64,000 bases of DNA. Origin: Ignavibacteriales bacterium (GTDB lineage Bacteria > Bacteroidota > Ignavibacteria > Ignavibacteriales > Ignavibacteriaceae). The notes below the pieces were generated by a model. That model worked only from the letters and a program-made list of their open reading frames with translations. It was not told where the DNA came from and made no database searches. Made by a program: the position numbers and the translations under genes. Shown one piece after another: positions 26,905-37,110 of the stretch. The stretch covers positions 62,001-126,000 of the forward strand of contig DPRR01000019.1 of assembly GCA_003538625.1 (NCBI GenBank), read 5' to 3'. Position 1 is the first letter of the stretch. Every line of letters begins with the position of its first letter.

Positions 26905-28704
26905 TTAAAACTGGTTAGAATATTTTGATTTAAATGGAATTAAACGCGGATTTAGTGAATCTTTTTTTATCAATTCATCAAAAAGCTGCTGAGCTTTTTT
27001 TGACTGAGAAGTTTCCGAATAAATAATTAACAGATTTATTTGCGGATCGATATAATTGGGAAACAATTCTCTCATCTTTTCATAGTAGATTATTGCATTA
27101 TCAAACTTTTTTGATGATTGATAAATTGCAGCAGTGTTATGCAGAACCAAAGGGTTAAATGGAGCAATTTTTTCTGAGTTGATGGAATGGATTAATGCTT
27201 GATCTAATCTATTTAGTCTGTATAACGCAGTTGCTCTGTAAAATTCTACAGGTTGTTTCGAGGGATCTAAAGGATATAAAATGGAATTAACATTTTCTAA
27301 TTCTGTTAACATATTTTTATAATCACCGCCATTTTTGTATTCAATGGCTTTTACATAACTAAGCTCAGAAATTAATCTTAAATATGATGTGATAATTCCA
27401 ATCGCAATAAGAATTATAAGAAAATATTTTAACTGATTGGATGAAAGACTGACAACTTTTGTTTTATTGTTTACCGTTACTAAAGATAATCCTGCAGCAA
27501 AAGCCAGAAAGAAATAAGATGAAAATTTACTAAACGGAAATGCAACAAAAGAAAAACCAACGATTGATAATGACGAAAGCAGAATAAAAAAATAATTTTC
27601 ATTGGATTTACTTTTTTTATAAAGATTATACAGAATTAATAAAATAATAATTGTGTAAATAATTGGTGCGGCAATTCCATTTTCTGCAAACAATTCTAAA
27701 AAATCATTATGCGAATGAATTGCATGAACGAAATAAATCTTACTATCTGTAAATTCATCACCATAATATTTTGGATAAATACCGCTCCATTTTTGTAATC
27801 CAACTCCGGTGAAAGGATTTTCTTTAATCATTTCAACAGAAGCTTCCCAAAAATTCATTCGAAGTTTATTGCTTTTATATTCTGTATCAGCAATAGTTTT
27901 AACATTAGCTCCAAAATCAGAGCGCTCACCTTTTATTGGCGGTATTAATGAAAGTAAAAACGCAAGTAGATAAACCCCAATTATGGGTAGTAAGGTCTGT
28001 ATTTTATATTTAAAATTTTTCTGAAAAATAATGCGAACAATTATTGCGGTTATGATCAAGATTGAAATTCCAAACGCTGACCTGCTCCTGGTAAATAAGA
28101 GAAAAGATATATTAATTACTCCGGCAAAAAGTAAAAGTGGATAGTAGTCTTTCTTAACATAATTTTTTAAAATCAGTAAGAACGGGATGGCAGGGAGTAA
28201 AAATTCAACAGCAAATCCTCTGTGTCCGATAGTAGAACCAGGAATAATAATCTGAGGAAGCGGGACTAACTCAACTCCCATAACCTGGAGTAATCCAATA
28301 GAACTAAAAATAGTTGAGACAACTACAATGGAAAGTGCACTTATTCTAAAAAATGTTTCTTCACCGATGTGATTAAATACAATTAAAGTATAAAATAGAA
28401 TAAATAATGGCGGCACTAGATATGTTAATTGCAGCAACAACATGTCTGATGATTTATTTATAAATGCAGTGAGGAATGTTAACGGGAATAGAAAAATGAA
28501 AATGAATAGTTTTGAATCAACAAAATATTCTTCCTTTTCGATCTTTTTTTTGCTTAAAACAATAATTAGCGGTAGAGCTAAAATAAATAATGCAAGTTTC
28601 TGCAGATTATCCATTTCCAATAATCTTGTTGAAAAGATGATAGGAGAAAAAAATATCAATCCAAGCAGCCAGGGAAAATAATTTTGGGGTTTCTTCTTTT
28701 TCAT
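26905..28704 (-). CDS. O-antigen-ligase-like (Wzy_C) membrane protein with TPR tail
   Basis: 599 aa. About ten to twelve membrane segments span residues 10-440, followed by a soluble TPR-like C-terminus (about 445-595; YRATALYRLNRLDQALIHSI, HNTAAIYQSSKKFDNAIIYY, YIDPQINLLIIYSETSQ). The large loop holds family-typical residues (LRMNFWEASVEMIKENPFTGVG, HAIHSHNDFLELFAENG, with the catalytic-type His). Family members ligate O-antigen to lipid A core, polymerise polysaccharide or glycosylate proteins. It lies beside the glycan locus but points the other way. The divergent promoter region is 28705-28842. Confidence 0.88.
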   Translation of the reverse strand: MKKKKPQNYFPWLLGLIFFSPIIFSTRLLEMDNLQKLALFILALPLIIVLSKKKIEKEEYFVDSKLFIFIFLFPLTFLTAFINKSSDMLLLQLTYLVPPLFILFYTLIVFNHIGEETFFRISALSIVVVSTIFSSIGLLQVMGVELVPLPQIIIPGSTIGHRGFAVEFLLPAIPFLLILKNYVKKDYYPLLLFAGVINISFLLFTRSRSAFGISILIITAIIVRIIFQKNFKYKIQTLLPIIGVYLLAFLLSLIPPIKGERSDFGANVKTIADTEYKSNKLRMNFWEASVEMIKENPFTGVGLQKWSGIYPKYYGDEFTDSKIYFVHAIHSHNDFLELFAENGIAAPIIYTIIILLILYNLYKKSKSNENYFFILLSSLSIVGFSFVAFPFSKFSSYFFLAFAAGLSLVTVNNKTKVVSLSSNQLKYFLIILIAIGIITSYLRLISELSYVKAIEYKNGGDYKNMLTELENVNSILYPLDPSKQPVEFYRATALYRLNRLDQALIHSINSEKIAPFNPLVLHNTAAIYQSSKKFDNAIIYYEKMRELFPNYIDPQINLLIIYSETSQSKKAQQLFDELIKKDSLNPRLIPFKSKYSNQF

Positions 28705-28842
28705 AACTATTTTTATTCACTCAAAAGATAGATAAAGAAGTATTTCACATCAATTGTTAATGTCACTATTTTAATTTATTAAACACTAAATGCTTGAGAA
28801 GATTCGGCATTTTTTATAACTTTTATTTATAATAATTATTGT

Positions 28843-29787
28843 ATGAATCAGATTACTGAAAAAAACATACCCATTTCATCACTAGGTAAAAGTATCATAA
28901 AAACATTGGCCTATTATGATATTTTTGACTACCCTTTAACGGCTGAGGAGATTTATTATAATCTTGGAACTAATCATGTCTCAGTGATAGATATTCAAAA
29001 TGAAATTGAACTACTTTGTAAAGCCGGGCTAACATTTAAGAAAAGTAATTTTTATTTATTAAGGAATGATGAAAATTTCGTACCAAGAAGATTAGAAGGA
29101 AATAGATTAGCGGAGAAAAAAATAAACTCAGCTTACAGGATGACAAAGTTTATTTCCATATTTCCTTATGTACGGGCTGTTCTACTTTCCGGATCTATCT
29201 CAAAAGGATATATGGAGAAAGATTCTGATGTGGATTATTTCATCATCACTCAGCCAAACCGTTTGTGGGTAACAAGATTATTACTCATGCTATTTAAAAA
29301 AGTATTTCTGTTTAACTCCAGAAAAGTTTTTTGCATTAATTATTTTGTTGATACTGAAACTCTTGAGATAGAAGAGAAAAATATTTTTACTGCAACGGAA
29401 CTCACAACTCTCATTCCAACGTACGGTAAAGAATTATATGATGAACTTAATAATAGAAATGCCTGGATCAGGGAGTTCTATCCAAATTTTCCTAAAAGAG
29501 ATACAGGCAGATTAGCCAACAAAAATATCAGTTTAATTAAAAAAACTTTTGAAATATTACTTGGCAATTCTTTGGGAGATAAACTTGATGATTTTGCTAT
29601 GAACCTTTTCGAAAAATCAAATCATAAAAAATACAGCGAATATAATTCAAAAGATTTCCAGCTCGCCTTTAAAACTTCAAAACGTGAATCAAAACACCAT
29701 CCAAAGTTTTTCCAAAAACGAGTACTGGAAGCTTTTAATAGTAAATTGAAATCCTTTGAAAACACTTATAACATTTCTTTAGAGTGA
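28843..29787 (+). CDS. Nucleotidyltransferase-domain protein, unknown role
   Basis: 314 aa. The N-terminus (about 10-75) looks like a winged helix (YPLTAEEIYYNL, ELLCKAGLTF, YLLRN). At residues 113-136 there is a polymerase-beta-type nucleotidyltransferase motif (VLLSGSISKGYMEKDSDVDY, with GS and DxD). The C-terminal half has no recognised domain. Such proteins can transfer a nucleotide to a protein or a small molecule. Its stop is one base before the next ATG, so it forms an operon with the B12-type radical SAM gene. No clear ribosome site is visible at 28843. A role in modifying a substrate or regulating the following pathway is a guess. Confidence 0.75.
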   Translation: MNQITEKNIPISSLGKSIIKTLAYYDIFDYPLTAEEIYYNLGTNHVSVIDIQNEIELLCKAGLTFKKSNFYLLRNDENFVPRRLEGNRLAEKKINSAYRMTKFISIFPYVRAVLLSGSISKGYMEKDSDVDYFIITQPNRLWVTRLLLMLFKKVFLFNSRKVFCINYFVDTETLEIEEKNIFTATELTTLIPTYGKELYDELNNRNAWIREFYPNFPKRDTGRLANKNISLIKKTFEILLGNSLGDKLDDFAMNLFEKSNHKKYSEYNSKDFQLAFKTSKRESKHHPKFFQKRVLEAFNSKLKSFENTYNISLE

Positions 29788-29788
29788 G

Positions 29789-31252
29789 ATGAAGAAAATT
29801 CTTTTCACACATTCATACTTTTACAAATTTGATTCGAAGCAATGGAACACACATCAGCCTTATCCTCCGCTTGGAACAATTTATGCCGCAGCGGTAATGC
29901 GAGAAGCTGGTTATAATGTTTCTTTATTTGATACCGCTTTAATTGATACTCCGGAATTAATTCTACCCGTAATTAAAAAAGACAAACCTGATTATTTAGT
30001 CATCTATGATGATGGATTTAACTATTTAACCAAAATGTGTTTAACAAATATGCGGGAAGCAGCCTTCCGCATTGCTGAGATTGCAAAACAAAATGGAATT
30101 TCTGTAATAGAATCAAGTTCGGATGCTGCTGATCATTTTGAAAAATATTTAGATCGCAACGTAGATTTTGTTATTATCGGTGAGGGAGAAATAACCCTTA
30201 AAGAATTGATCAATAAGCTTGATAAAAATGAAAATGATTTTGAAAGTATTGATGGACTGGCATTTAGAAAAGATGGAAGGACAATTAAAACATCTTCAAG
30301 ACAGATATTGAAAGACCTGGACGTACTTCCGTTCCCGGCATGGGATTTAATAAACATTGGTGATTATCGTGATATTTGGCTAGCACACAACAAGTATTTT
30401 TCTCTAAACATCGCAACCACGCGCGGATGTCCGTTCAAATGTAATTGGTGCGCTAAACCTATTTATGGAAATCGTTACAATGTACGTTCTCCTAAAAATG
30501 TCATTGATGAAATTATCTTCTTGCAAAAATCTTTTGGTGTAAATCATTTTTGGATGTGTGATGATATTTTTGGTTTAAAACCGGGATGGGTTCAGGAATT
30601 TAGAGATTTAGTTCAAAAGAAAAATTTAAACTTCAAATATAAGATTCAATCACGTGTGGATTTACTTTTACAGGAAGATACTATCACAGCACTTGCACAA
30701 TCAGGAGCCGAAACTGTTTGGGTTGGTGCTGAATCCGGCTCTCAAAAAATTCTGGATGCGATGGATAAAGGAACAACTGTAGAAGAAATAAATACTGCAA
30801 CAAAATTGTTAAAGAAAAATAATATGCATGTTGCTTTCTTTTTACAGTTTGGTTATCCGGGTGAAACGAAAGAAGATATCAATAAAACAGTTGAAATGGT
30901 TTTAAATTTAATGCCTGATGAAATTGGTATTTCAGTTTCATATCCATTACCCGGCACAAAGTTCTATGAAAATGTAAAAGATCAGCTTAAGCTAAAGGCA
31001 AACTGGACTGACTCAGATGAACTAGCACTAATGTTTAGAAATACTTTTCCGCCGGCTTACTATAAAAGACTACATCGATATGTTCATAAAGTTTATAGGA
31101 AACGCACTGGATTTAATTCTATAAAGAATATTTTATTAAATCCATTATCAATTAATTTAAAGAACCTGCGGTCAGCTATTTTAACTTTCTATTACATACC
31201 TGCTTCAATTCTAGATTCATTTCTTTTAAAAAAACTGGAAACTACCGAATGA
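29789..31252 (+). CDS. B12-binding-domain radical SAM protein
   Basis: 487 aa. Residues 1-150 are a B12-binding-like Rossmann domain (PYPPLGTIYAAAVMREAGYN, DYLVIYDDG, DFVIIGEGEITLKELI). The radical SAM domain has CPFKCNWC with Cys214, Cys218 and Cys221 and ends in VWVGAESGSQKILDAMDKG, LQFGYPGETKEDI and SVSYPLPGTKFYE. The classic B12-ligand motif DxHxxG is not evident, as in many members. These enzymes methylate or rearrange unactivated carbons. Its last 4 bases overlap the next methyltransferase gene (ATGA). The product of the pathway is unknown. Confidence 0.9.
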   Translation: MKKILFTHSYFYKFDSKQWNTHQPYPPLGTIYAAAVMREAGYNVSLFDTALIDTPELILPVIKKDKPDYLVIYDDGFNYLTKMCLTNMREAAFRIAEIAKQNGISVIESSSDAADHFEKYLDRNVDFVIIGEGEITLKELINKLDKNENDFESIDGLAFRKDGRTIKTSSRQILKDLDVLPFPAWDLINIGDYRDIWLAHNKYFSLNIATTRGCPFKCNWCAKPIYGNRYNVRSPKNVIDEIIFLQKSFGVNHFWMCDDIFGLKPGWVQEFRDLVQKKNLNFKYKIQSRVDLLLQEDTITALAQSGAETVWVGAESGSQKILDAMDKGTTVEEINTATKLLKKNNMHVAFFLQFGYPGETKEDINKTVEMVLNLMPDEIGISVSYPLPGTKFYENVKDQLKLKANWTDSDELALMFRNTFPPAYYKRLHRYVHKVYRKRTGFNSIKNILLNPLSINLKNLRSAILTFYYIPASILDSFLLKKLETTE

Positions 31253-32085
31253 TTGTTGAGCAGAAGTTATCCCAAGATGTTTTTAGTGATGTAAACAAAG
31301 CCTTTACAAAACAATCTATGATATATGATAGCTATGAGGAAAATAACAAAATTCTTGCCTGGATGCGGAAACAAGTTCACAAGGCAGCACTATCTTTTTT
31401 AAAAAAGGATGACACAATACTTGAACTGAACAGCGGTACCGGAACTGACGCAGTATTTTTTGCTAAGAAAGGATTTAGAGTTTTAGCCACCGATTTATCC
31501 GATGGAATGATCAATGAAATAAACAGGAAAGTTAAACTTGAAAACCTTTCCGCTGAAATAGAAGTGATGCAACACTCCTATACGGAACTTAACCCAATAC
31601 ATAATCGAAAATTCGATTTTATATTTTCTAATTTTGGAGGACTAAATTGTGTTTCTGATCTTAATCTTGTTACAAAACATTTTTCTTCGTTTCTAAAGAA
31701 TAATGGAATAGTGTGCCTTGTTATAATGCCTCCGGTATGTCCCTGGGAATTAATCCAATTGCTCAGAGGTAAAATCAAATTTGCTTTAAGGAGGTTTAAT
31801 AAATCTGGGCTTCCTGCAAATATTGAAGGAGTAAGTTTTTACACTTATTACTTTTCATATAGAAAAATAATGAATGCTTTAGGTCCAAATTTTAAATTAC
31901 TCAAACTTATGAGCCTGGGAGTTTTTACTCCGATTCCACAAATGGAAGTTTTTCAAAATAAATTTCCACGACTTTTAAGTTTTTTAAATTCCCTCGATGA
32001 AATAACTGCAGGATACTTTCCCTTCAATAGAATCGGAGATCATATTATTGTTATTGCCAGATATTCGGTTGAAACCAAAAATTAA
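31249..32085 (+). CDS. Class I SAM-dependent methyltransferase
   Basis: 278 aa. Motif I and following strands are clear (TILELNSGTGTDAVFFAKKG, VLATDLSDGMINEI, FDFIFSNFGGLNCV). The substrate-side C-terminal half contains LPANIEGVSFYTYYFSYRKI and is not recognised. The start overlaps the radical SAM gene stop (ATGA), so the two are translationally coupled and likely act in the same pathway. Confidence 0.88.
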   Translation: MIVEQKLSQDVFSDVNKAFTKQSMIYDSYEENNKILAWMRKQVHKAALSFLKKDDTILELNSGTGTDAVFFAKKGFRVLATDLSDGMINEINRKVKLENLSAEIEVMQHSYTELNPIHNRKFDFIFSNFGGLNCVSDLNLVTKHFSSFLKNNGIVCLVIMPPVCPWELIQLLRGKIKFALRRFNKSGLPANIEGVSFYTYYFSYRKIMNALGPNFKLLKLMSLGVFTPIPQMEVFQNKFPRLLSFLNSLDEITAGYFPFNRIGDHIIVIARYSVETKN

Positions 32086-32122
32086 GTACATTTAATTTCA
32101 AAATTAAGAAATTGGTCCAGAA

Positions 32123-32896
32123 ATGATTATTGAAGAATTTAAAGAACTCAATGCAGTTAATGGTGTTATAAAAATTTCGGAAGTTGATGAGACATTTGAA
32201 AAATTATATTTACAAGTAAGAAAAAAGGAACAACGGTTATATAGCGATGATGAATTAAAACTTTTACCATACGCTTCAAAAAGAAATCCGCATAAAGCTG
32301 AATGGGCATTAAGAACCAAATCTTTTTTGAGATTTAAAAAATATTTGTCGCTAAAAAAATCAAAGCTCAATATTCTCGAGCTTGGCTGTGGTAATGGGTG
32401 GTTAACCGGGCAGTTAGCAAAAGAATTTGAACATAATTATTTCCGTATTGATGTAAATTTAACTGAACTTGAACAGGCTGCACGAGTATTTGAAAATGAG
32501 AACATTACCTTTATTTATGGTGATATATTATGTGCATCGCTTCCTGCCAATACTTTTGATTTAGTAATCATCAATTCAGCACTGCAGTATTTTCAGAATA
32601 TTTCCGCTTTAATGAAAGAACTATTTTTTGTTTCAAAAACTTATGGTGAGGTTCATATTATCGATACACCGTTTTATCATCCGGGGGAAATTATGGCAGC
32701 TAAGAATAAAACGTTAAAATATTATTCTTCAATTGGATATTCTGTTATGGCATCAAAATATTTCCATTATACTTTGGATGAATTTAAATATTTACGGTAT
32801 AATTATTTGTACAATCCAAATTCTTTCAGAAACAGATTATCAAGTTTTATTTTTGATAAAGATTCACCGTTTCCCTGGATAGTTGTTACACGATAA
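32123..32896 (+). CDS. Class I SAM-dependent methyltransferase
   Basis: 257 aa. The SAM motif is NILELGCGNGWLTGQLAKEF, then YFRIDVNLTELEQAARVFE, IYGDILCASLPANTFDLVII and NSALQYFQNISALMKELF. It differs from its neighbour, so two distinct methylations or one methylation plus a dehydration-like reaction are possible. The intergenic space before it is 37 bases, consistent with the same operon. The 237 bases after it, to the ABC gene, hold no gene. Confidence 0.88.
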   Translation: MIIEEFKELNAVNGVIKISEVDETFEKLYLQVRKKEQRLYSDDELKLLPYASKRNPHKAEWALRTKSFLRFKKYLSLKKSKLNILELGCGNGWLTGQLAKEFEHNYFRIDVNLTELEQAARVFENENITFIYGDILCASLPANTFDLVIINSALQYFQNISALMKELFFVSKTYGEVHIIDTPFYHPGEIMAAKNKTLKYYSSIGYSVMASKYFHYTLDEFKYLRYNYLYNPNSFRNRLSSFIFDKDSPFPWIVVTR

Positions 32897-33133
32897 AATT
32901 AGAAAATCATGTTCTTTTACTTACACCAGGGTTCGCAGAGATGAAAACGATTTTTCTTAATGCACATTGAGATTTATCCGCAGACAAAGTTTTTAGTAAT
33001 TGCTTTTCATATCCGTAGGAGCAAAGAAATTACAATTGGAAAAGTTTTAGCGTTTATACAATTGTAGAAATAATTCAGTAATTAGAAAATTATATGTTTA
33101 GAAAGAAGTGATAAAAACTGTGAGTTCCGTTTT

Positions 33134-34903
33134 ATGAGCCAAAATGAAAATAATATTTTAATAAGATCGTTTAGATTTTCATCAGCTCTTTTAAATAAAG
33201 CACAGAAATTGCGCGGGATGTTTGTTATCATTCTAATTTTAATCAACGCTATCCTCGATGTTTTTTCAATAGCATCTGTTCTGCCGTTGGTGGCACTATT
33301 ATTAAATCCTGAGCTTATCCTGTCAAACAAATTACTGAAGTCATTTTATGACATTACAGGATTTAGCAGTAGCATTAATTTTTTTATTCTAATAACCTGT
33401 ACGGTAATACTAATATTCATAATAAAGAATTTTATAAGTTATTTGATTTATCATTATCAATCAAAATACGCATTTGGTGTATCGGCGGAATTTTCAAGAA
33501 AGATGTTAGATCATTTTTATACTTTACCATATCTTAGCATTACTAACACCGACACTTCCATTTATCTGAATAGAATTGTCAACGTCCCAGCTTCGTTCGT
33601 CACAAATATCCTTTTATCTCTTCTAACAATATTCAGTGAAGGATTAATAGTAATTCTTATTTCAGTGGGATTGCTAGTAATTAATTTTGACATTTTTATA
33701 TTGCTTTTTTTGGTTCTGGGTCCTGGAGCATTCATTTACTATTTAATAAGAAAAAAGAAACTTACTGCATTGAATTACAGTCTCAAATCAAAATTACCAA
33801 AAGTGCTTAAGCTTGCCGCAGAAGCAATTAGAGGTTTTGTAGAATCAACACTGTTTCAAAAACAAAAACATTTTGCAAACAAATTTGACCTAATAAACAA
33901 GGCTTTAAACCAAGATTATGCTAAACTAACCACAGCACAAGGAACTTCAATTAAATTCGTAGAGATAATTATAATGGTGGGGATTGGAGTATTGTTTGTG
34001 TATAGTGTTCTGTTTATTGAAGATAAAAACGAAGTAGTGTTAATATTGACGCTGTTTGCTGCGGCTTCCTACAAAATAGTTCCTTCGATAAATAAAATAT
34101 TTGTTTCTTTCCTAAACCTCAAAACTCATCAATATACTTTAGATGAATTAAATGATATTAAGAGTTATAATACTTCAAGGTTAAACTCTGATCATGAACC
34201 TGTTAGCGTGAATAACAAAATTGAGTTAAAAAATATTTCCTTCGAGTATCCCGGATCATCGTTTAAATTAAGCATAAAAGATTTTTCGATAAGGAAGGGT
34301 GAAAAAGTTGGAATACGTGGCCAGTCAGGATCAGGTAAAACTACATTGATTAATATTTTAATCGGGTTGATCGCATTACAGAAAGGAGAAATTCTTATCG
34401 ATGGAAATAAAATTAATTCTGATAACTTATGCGAATGGCAGAAGTTAATAGGATATGTCGGTCAGAATCCATTCATCTTTAATGATTCACTAATTTACAA
34501 TATCACTTTTGACAGAATCACGGATGCTAATGATAGAGAAAGAATAGACAGCATATTGAATTTTCTGAGCCTGGATGGTCTTCTAAAAAATCTGCAAGAT
34601 GGACTTAACACCAATATTGGTGAAGAAGGTTCAAAACTGTCTGGTGGCCAAAAGCAGCGGATTGCTATTGCAAGAGCTCTTTTTCCTGATAGAGAAATTT
34701 TAATTTTTGACGAGATTACAAGCAATCTTGATAGAGAGACCGAAAAGGAAGTAATCCAAACGATTTTAAAGATTGCAAAGGGGGATAAGACTATAATTTT
34801 TGTATCTCACAAAGATGAAATACTAGATGCCTGCGATAAAATTTATCTTGTTGAAAATGGAAATGTATTTCTTGAAAAAGAACCTTCACCCAAAGATTTT
34901 TAG
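33134..34903 (+). CDS. ABC exporter (fused membrane and ATPase domains)
   Basis: 589 aa. Six membrane segments span about 25-310. The ATPase domain has Walker A (GIRGQSGSGKTTLINIL), signature LSGGQKQRIAIARAL, Walker B (ILIFDEITSNLD) and H-loop (IIFVSHKDEIL). The layout is the MsbA/PglK type, which flips lipid-linked sugars or lipids across the inner membrane. It meets the opposing GT2 gene with only 5 bases between stops. A role in moving the glycan made by the flanking glycosyltransferases is plausible. Confidence 0.93.
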   Translation: MSQNENNILIRSFRFSSALLNKAQKLRGMFVIILILINAILDVFSIASVLPLVALLLNPELILSNKLLKSFYDITGFSSSINFFILITCTVILIFIIKNFISYLIYHYQSKYAFGVSAEFSRKMLDHFYTLPYLSITNTDTSIYLNRIVNVPASFVTNILLSLLTIFSEGLIVILISVGLLVINFDIFILLFLVLGPGAFIYYLIRKKKLTALNYSLKSKLPKVLKLAAEAIRGFVESTLFQKQKHFANKFDLINKALNQDYAKLTTAQGTSIKFVEIIIMVGIGVLFVYSVLFIEDKNEVVLILTLFAAASYKIVPSINKIFVSFLNLKTHQYTLDELNDIKSYNTSRLNSDHEPVSVNNKIELKNISFEYPGSSFKLSIKDFSIRKGEKVGIRGQSGSGKTTLINILIGLIALQKGEILIDGNKINSDNLCEWQKLIGYVGQNPFIFNDSLIYNITFDRITDANDRERIDSILNFLSLDGLLKNLQDGLNTNIGEEGSKLSGGQKQRIAIARALFPDREILIFDEITSNLDRETEKEVIQTILKIAKGDKTIIFVSHKDEILDACDKIYLVENGNVFLEKEPSPKDF

Positions 34904-34908
34904 TGCAT

Positions 34909-35928
34909 TCAATTAATATTCGGGCAAACATTTTTAATATTTTTTTTTGAACCCTTACAATAGGGATTATTAAAAGTAACTACTACTATAATTAATTTTA
35001 ATGCAGCCCTAGCTAATCTGAATTGACGATTTTCCACGAACAGAATTATACTACCAATTAATGACCAAACAAGCCAAATAGTGTTTATAAAATTGAATCG
35101 TTTACTTTTTCTTAAGAAATAATGAAGCGCCAATACTCTTCTGTAGTAAGTTATTGTACCATCAAGCCGGTTTTCAGAATCCTTATGATGAAAAACAGAA
35201 ACTTCACTTAAAACATTTACTTTATCAGAAAAGTCAATACATATCCCATAGTTGTCACCTATTCCATTATTATCCAAGACTTCATCGAAGGGATTATTTA
35301 TTAGTAATTCCCTTCTAATTATGCTTGCACCCAGACCATAAACATTTGTCTTAAAGACGGGCTTTTTAAAATCTGTGATAACCGGCCAACCAGCCAAAGA
35401 TAAGCAGTTACCTCTTTTTTTATAAAACTTTATCACAGGCTTAATCCATAAAGAATTTAGTACTTTTTCATCCAGTTCTCCCCAAATAGAAAGTTGAAAA
35501 ATTAAACTGAATAGTAAACTTGATGAGGACTTAGGTGGATATTGCGATACCCAAACTTCATTTTCATCTTTTTGCATTATCAACCCTGATACAGCACTAG
35601 CTGAGCTGTTACTTTCAATAAAGTTTGATAATGCAAATACATAACCGGGTTCAGGCTCCACATCATCATCGCAGATAAAAATATAGTCAGATGTTGATTT
35701 TCGGATACCAATATTTCGCTGACGACAAACTGACGGAGCTGATGTAATGTACGCAATGTTCAATACACTAAAAGTATTTAACAATTCAGCTTCGTCTAAT
35801 TTCTCATCGCTCGAATCAACAATTATCACTTCCTGAAGTTTACAAGTTTGAATACTGAGAGCTTGCAACGTTTTATAAAGTGAATCTTTTCTGTTTCTTG
35901 TAGCAATAACTGCGCTAATTTTAATCAT
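34909..35928 (-). CDS. Glycosyltransferase family 2
   Basis: 339 aa. The GT-A fold starts at SAVIATRNRKDSLYKTLQAL with VIIVDSSDEKLDEAELL. The metal-binding acidic motif is YIFICDDDVEPEPGY. A later FKTNVYGLGASIIRRELLIN and FDEVLDNNGIGDNYGICIDF supply the acceptor side. A hydrophobic C-terminal segment (NTIWLVWSLIGSIILFV) may anchor it to the membrane. It is the last gene of the five-gene minus-strand operon. Confidence 0.9.
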   Translation of the reverse strand: MIKISAVIATRNRKDSLYKTLQALSIQTCKLQEVIIVDSSDEKLDEAELLNTFSVLNIAYITSAPSVCRQRNIGIRKSTSDYIFICDDDVEPEPGYVFALSNFIESNSSASAVSGLIMQKDENEVWVSQYPPKSSSSLLFSLIFQLSIWGELDEKVLNSLWIKPVIKFYKKRGNCLSLAGWPVITDFKKPVFKTNVYGLGASIIRRELLINNPFDEVLDNNGIGDNYGICIDFSDKVNVLSEVSVFHHKDSENRLDGTITYYRRVLALHYFLRKSKRFNFINTIWLVWSLIGSIILFVENRQFRLARAALKLIIVVVTFNNPYCKGSKKNIKNVCPNIN

Positions 35929-35946
35929 ACCATAATTATAGTTTAA

Positions 35947-37107
35947 TTATTCAATTGTAGATAGCTCTAATGGTATTTGGATATTGTAGCTTTCTAACTT
36001 TTTAATTACAGCAACTATTTCACTATCTGCAAATTTTACTGCGCCTCTTATTTTAAATCTGCAATAATTTAAATATGCACATTCCTGTTTCAAAGATTCA
36101 TCAAATAGAATGATTTTTCCAGATCGAATGATCAACAGTATATCTTCCGGGTTAACGTTAAAGAATGTGTTATAATCATTAACATTTCTTTTCTTCACAA
36201 CAACGATATCTGCCCGATATCCGTTTTTAATTTTGCCGATGCCTTTTACATTTAACAATTCACCAGGCATTGATGTTATAGAATTAATTAATTCTTCATC
36301 ATTCAAAGCGTTAATACCCCTTGCTGTTCTAATATGATTCCAGAAATTTGGGTCAGATGTGAGATTCGAATCAGATCCAAAAAAAATCGGTATCCTATTT
36401 TTTAAATCAATAATGTTAGCAGTTTTATTATAAAGAAATAAGTTTGAATCGGGACACCAGATTAGCCCAGCAAGATTATTCGCATGGTTTATATTTAAAC
36501 TTATTCCATGCACTGCAATAATTTTCTTCTTGAATAAATTCCACTTGAATAACTTATTTACTTCATTTTCTATAACATCACCAATTCCTTCTCCAAGATG
36601 AATAACAAAAGGAAGTTTATTAAAAATTAAATTTAATTTTATACGCCAATTTTTTTCTAATGAGATTGAATGCAAATAATTATAACTGTCAATTACATTT
36701 ATGATTTGATCCGATTTTTTAATGGATTTATTTCCGTGATGCATAACAGTAGTAATTCCATTGAGCAAATTCTTAATCATTCCAAATTTCATTCTTAACT
36801 CAACGGGGATTTTCAAAGCAGCATCAATTTCTTTCGAATATAACTTTTGAATATCATTCCCCCATTCAAGATAGTCTCTGTAATACTTTGAACGTAAACG
36901 AGGGAAGAGATTGAATTCAAGATGGTCATGGGCATTAAATAATCCGGGGAATGCTAACGCATCTTTGAAATTTATTACATGTGAATGATTTAAACTCTTG
37001 ACCGGTTCAGCAATTACCGAATTAATTTTGCCGTCGAGTATCGAAACACAAAAGTGTTCCCCTTCATTATTTAGAATTGAGATGTTATTTAGTATTACTT
37101 GTGTCAA
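35947..37107 (-). CDS. Amidohydrolase-superfamily protein
   Basis: 386 aa. The TIM-barrel metal-binding residues are present: FPGLFNAHDHLEFN (HxH), TTVMHHGNK, VIHLGEGIG, IIAVHGISLNI and PIFFGSDSNLTSDP (active-site Asp). The N- and C-terminal strands form the usual small composite domain (YRADIVVVKKRN). Relatives deaminate or dechlorinate ring nitrogen compounds (cytosine deaminase or atrazine hydrolase branch) or open cyclic amides. It lies between GT2 and GT4 genes with 3-18-base gaps, an unusual place. It may deaminate or hydrolyse the sugar-linked moiety, which is inference. Confidence 0.85.
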   Translation of the reverse strand: MTQVILNNISILNNEGEHFCVSILDGKINSVIAEPVKSLNHSHVINFKDALAFPGLFNAHDHLEFNLFPRLRSKYYRDYLEWGNDIQKLYSKEIDAALKIPVELRMKFGMIKNLLNGITTVMHHGNKSIKKSDQIINVIDSYNYLHSISLEKNWRIKLNLIFNKLPFVIHLGEGIGDVIENEVNKLFKWNLFKKKIIAVHGISLNINHANNLAGLIWCPDSNLFLYNKTANIIDLKNRIPIFFGSDSNLTSDPNFWNHIRTARGINALNDEELINSITSMPGELLNVKGIGKIKNGYRADIVVVKKRNVNDYNTFFNVNPEDILLIIRSGKIILFDESLKQECAYLNYCRFKIRGAVKFADSEIVAVIKKLESYNIQIPLELSTIE

Positions 37108-37110
37108 CTA

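Noticed and set aside
32897..33133. Possible RNA gene between the methyltransferase and the ABC gene
   Set aside because: No cloverleaf, riboswitch core or terminator could be drawn; only AT-rich sequence was seen.
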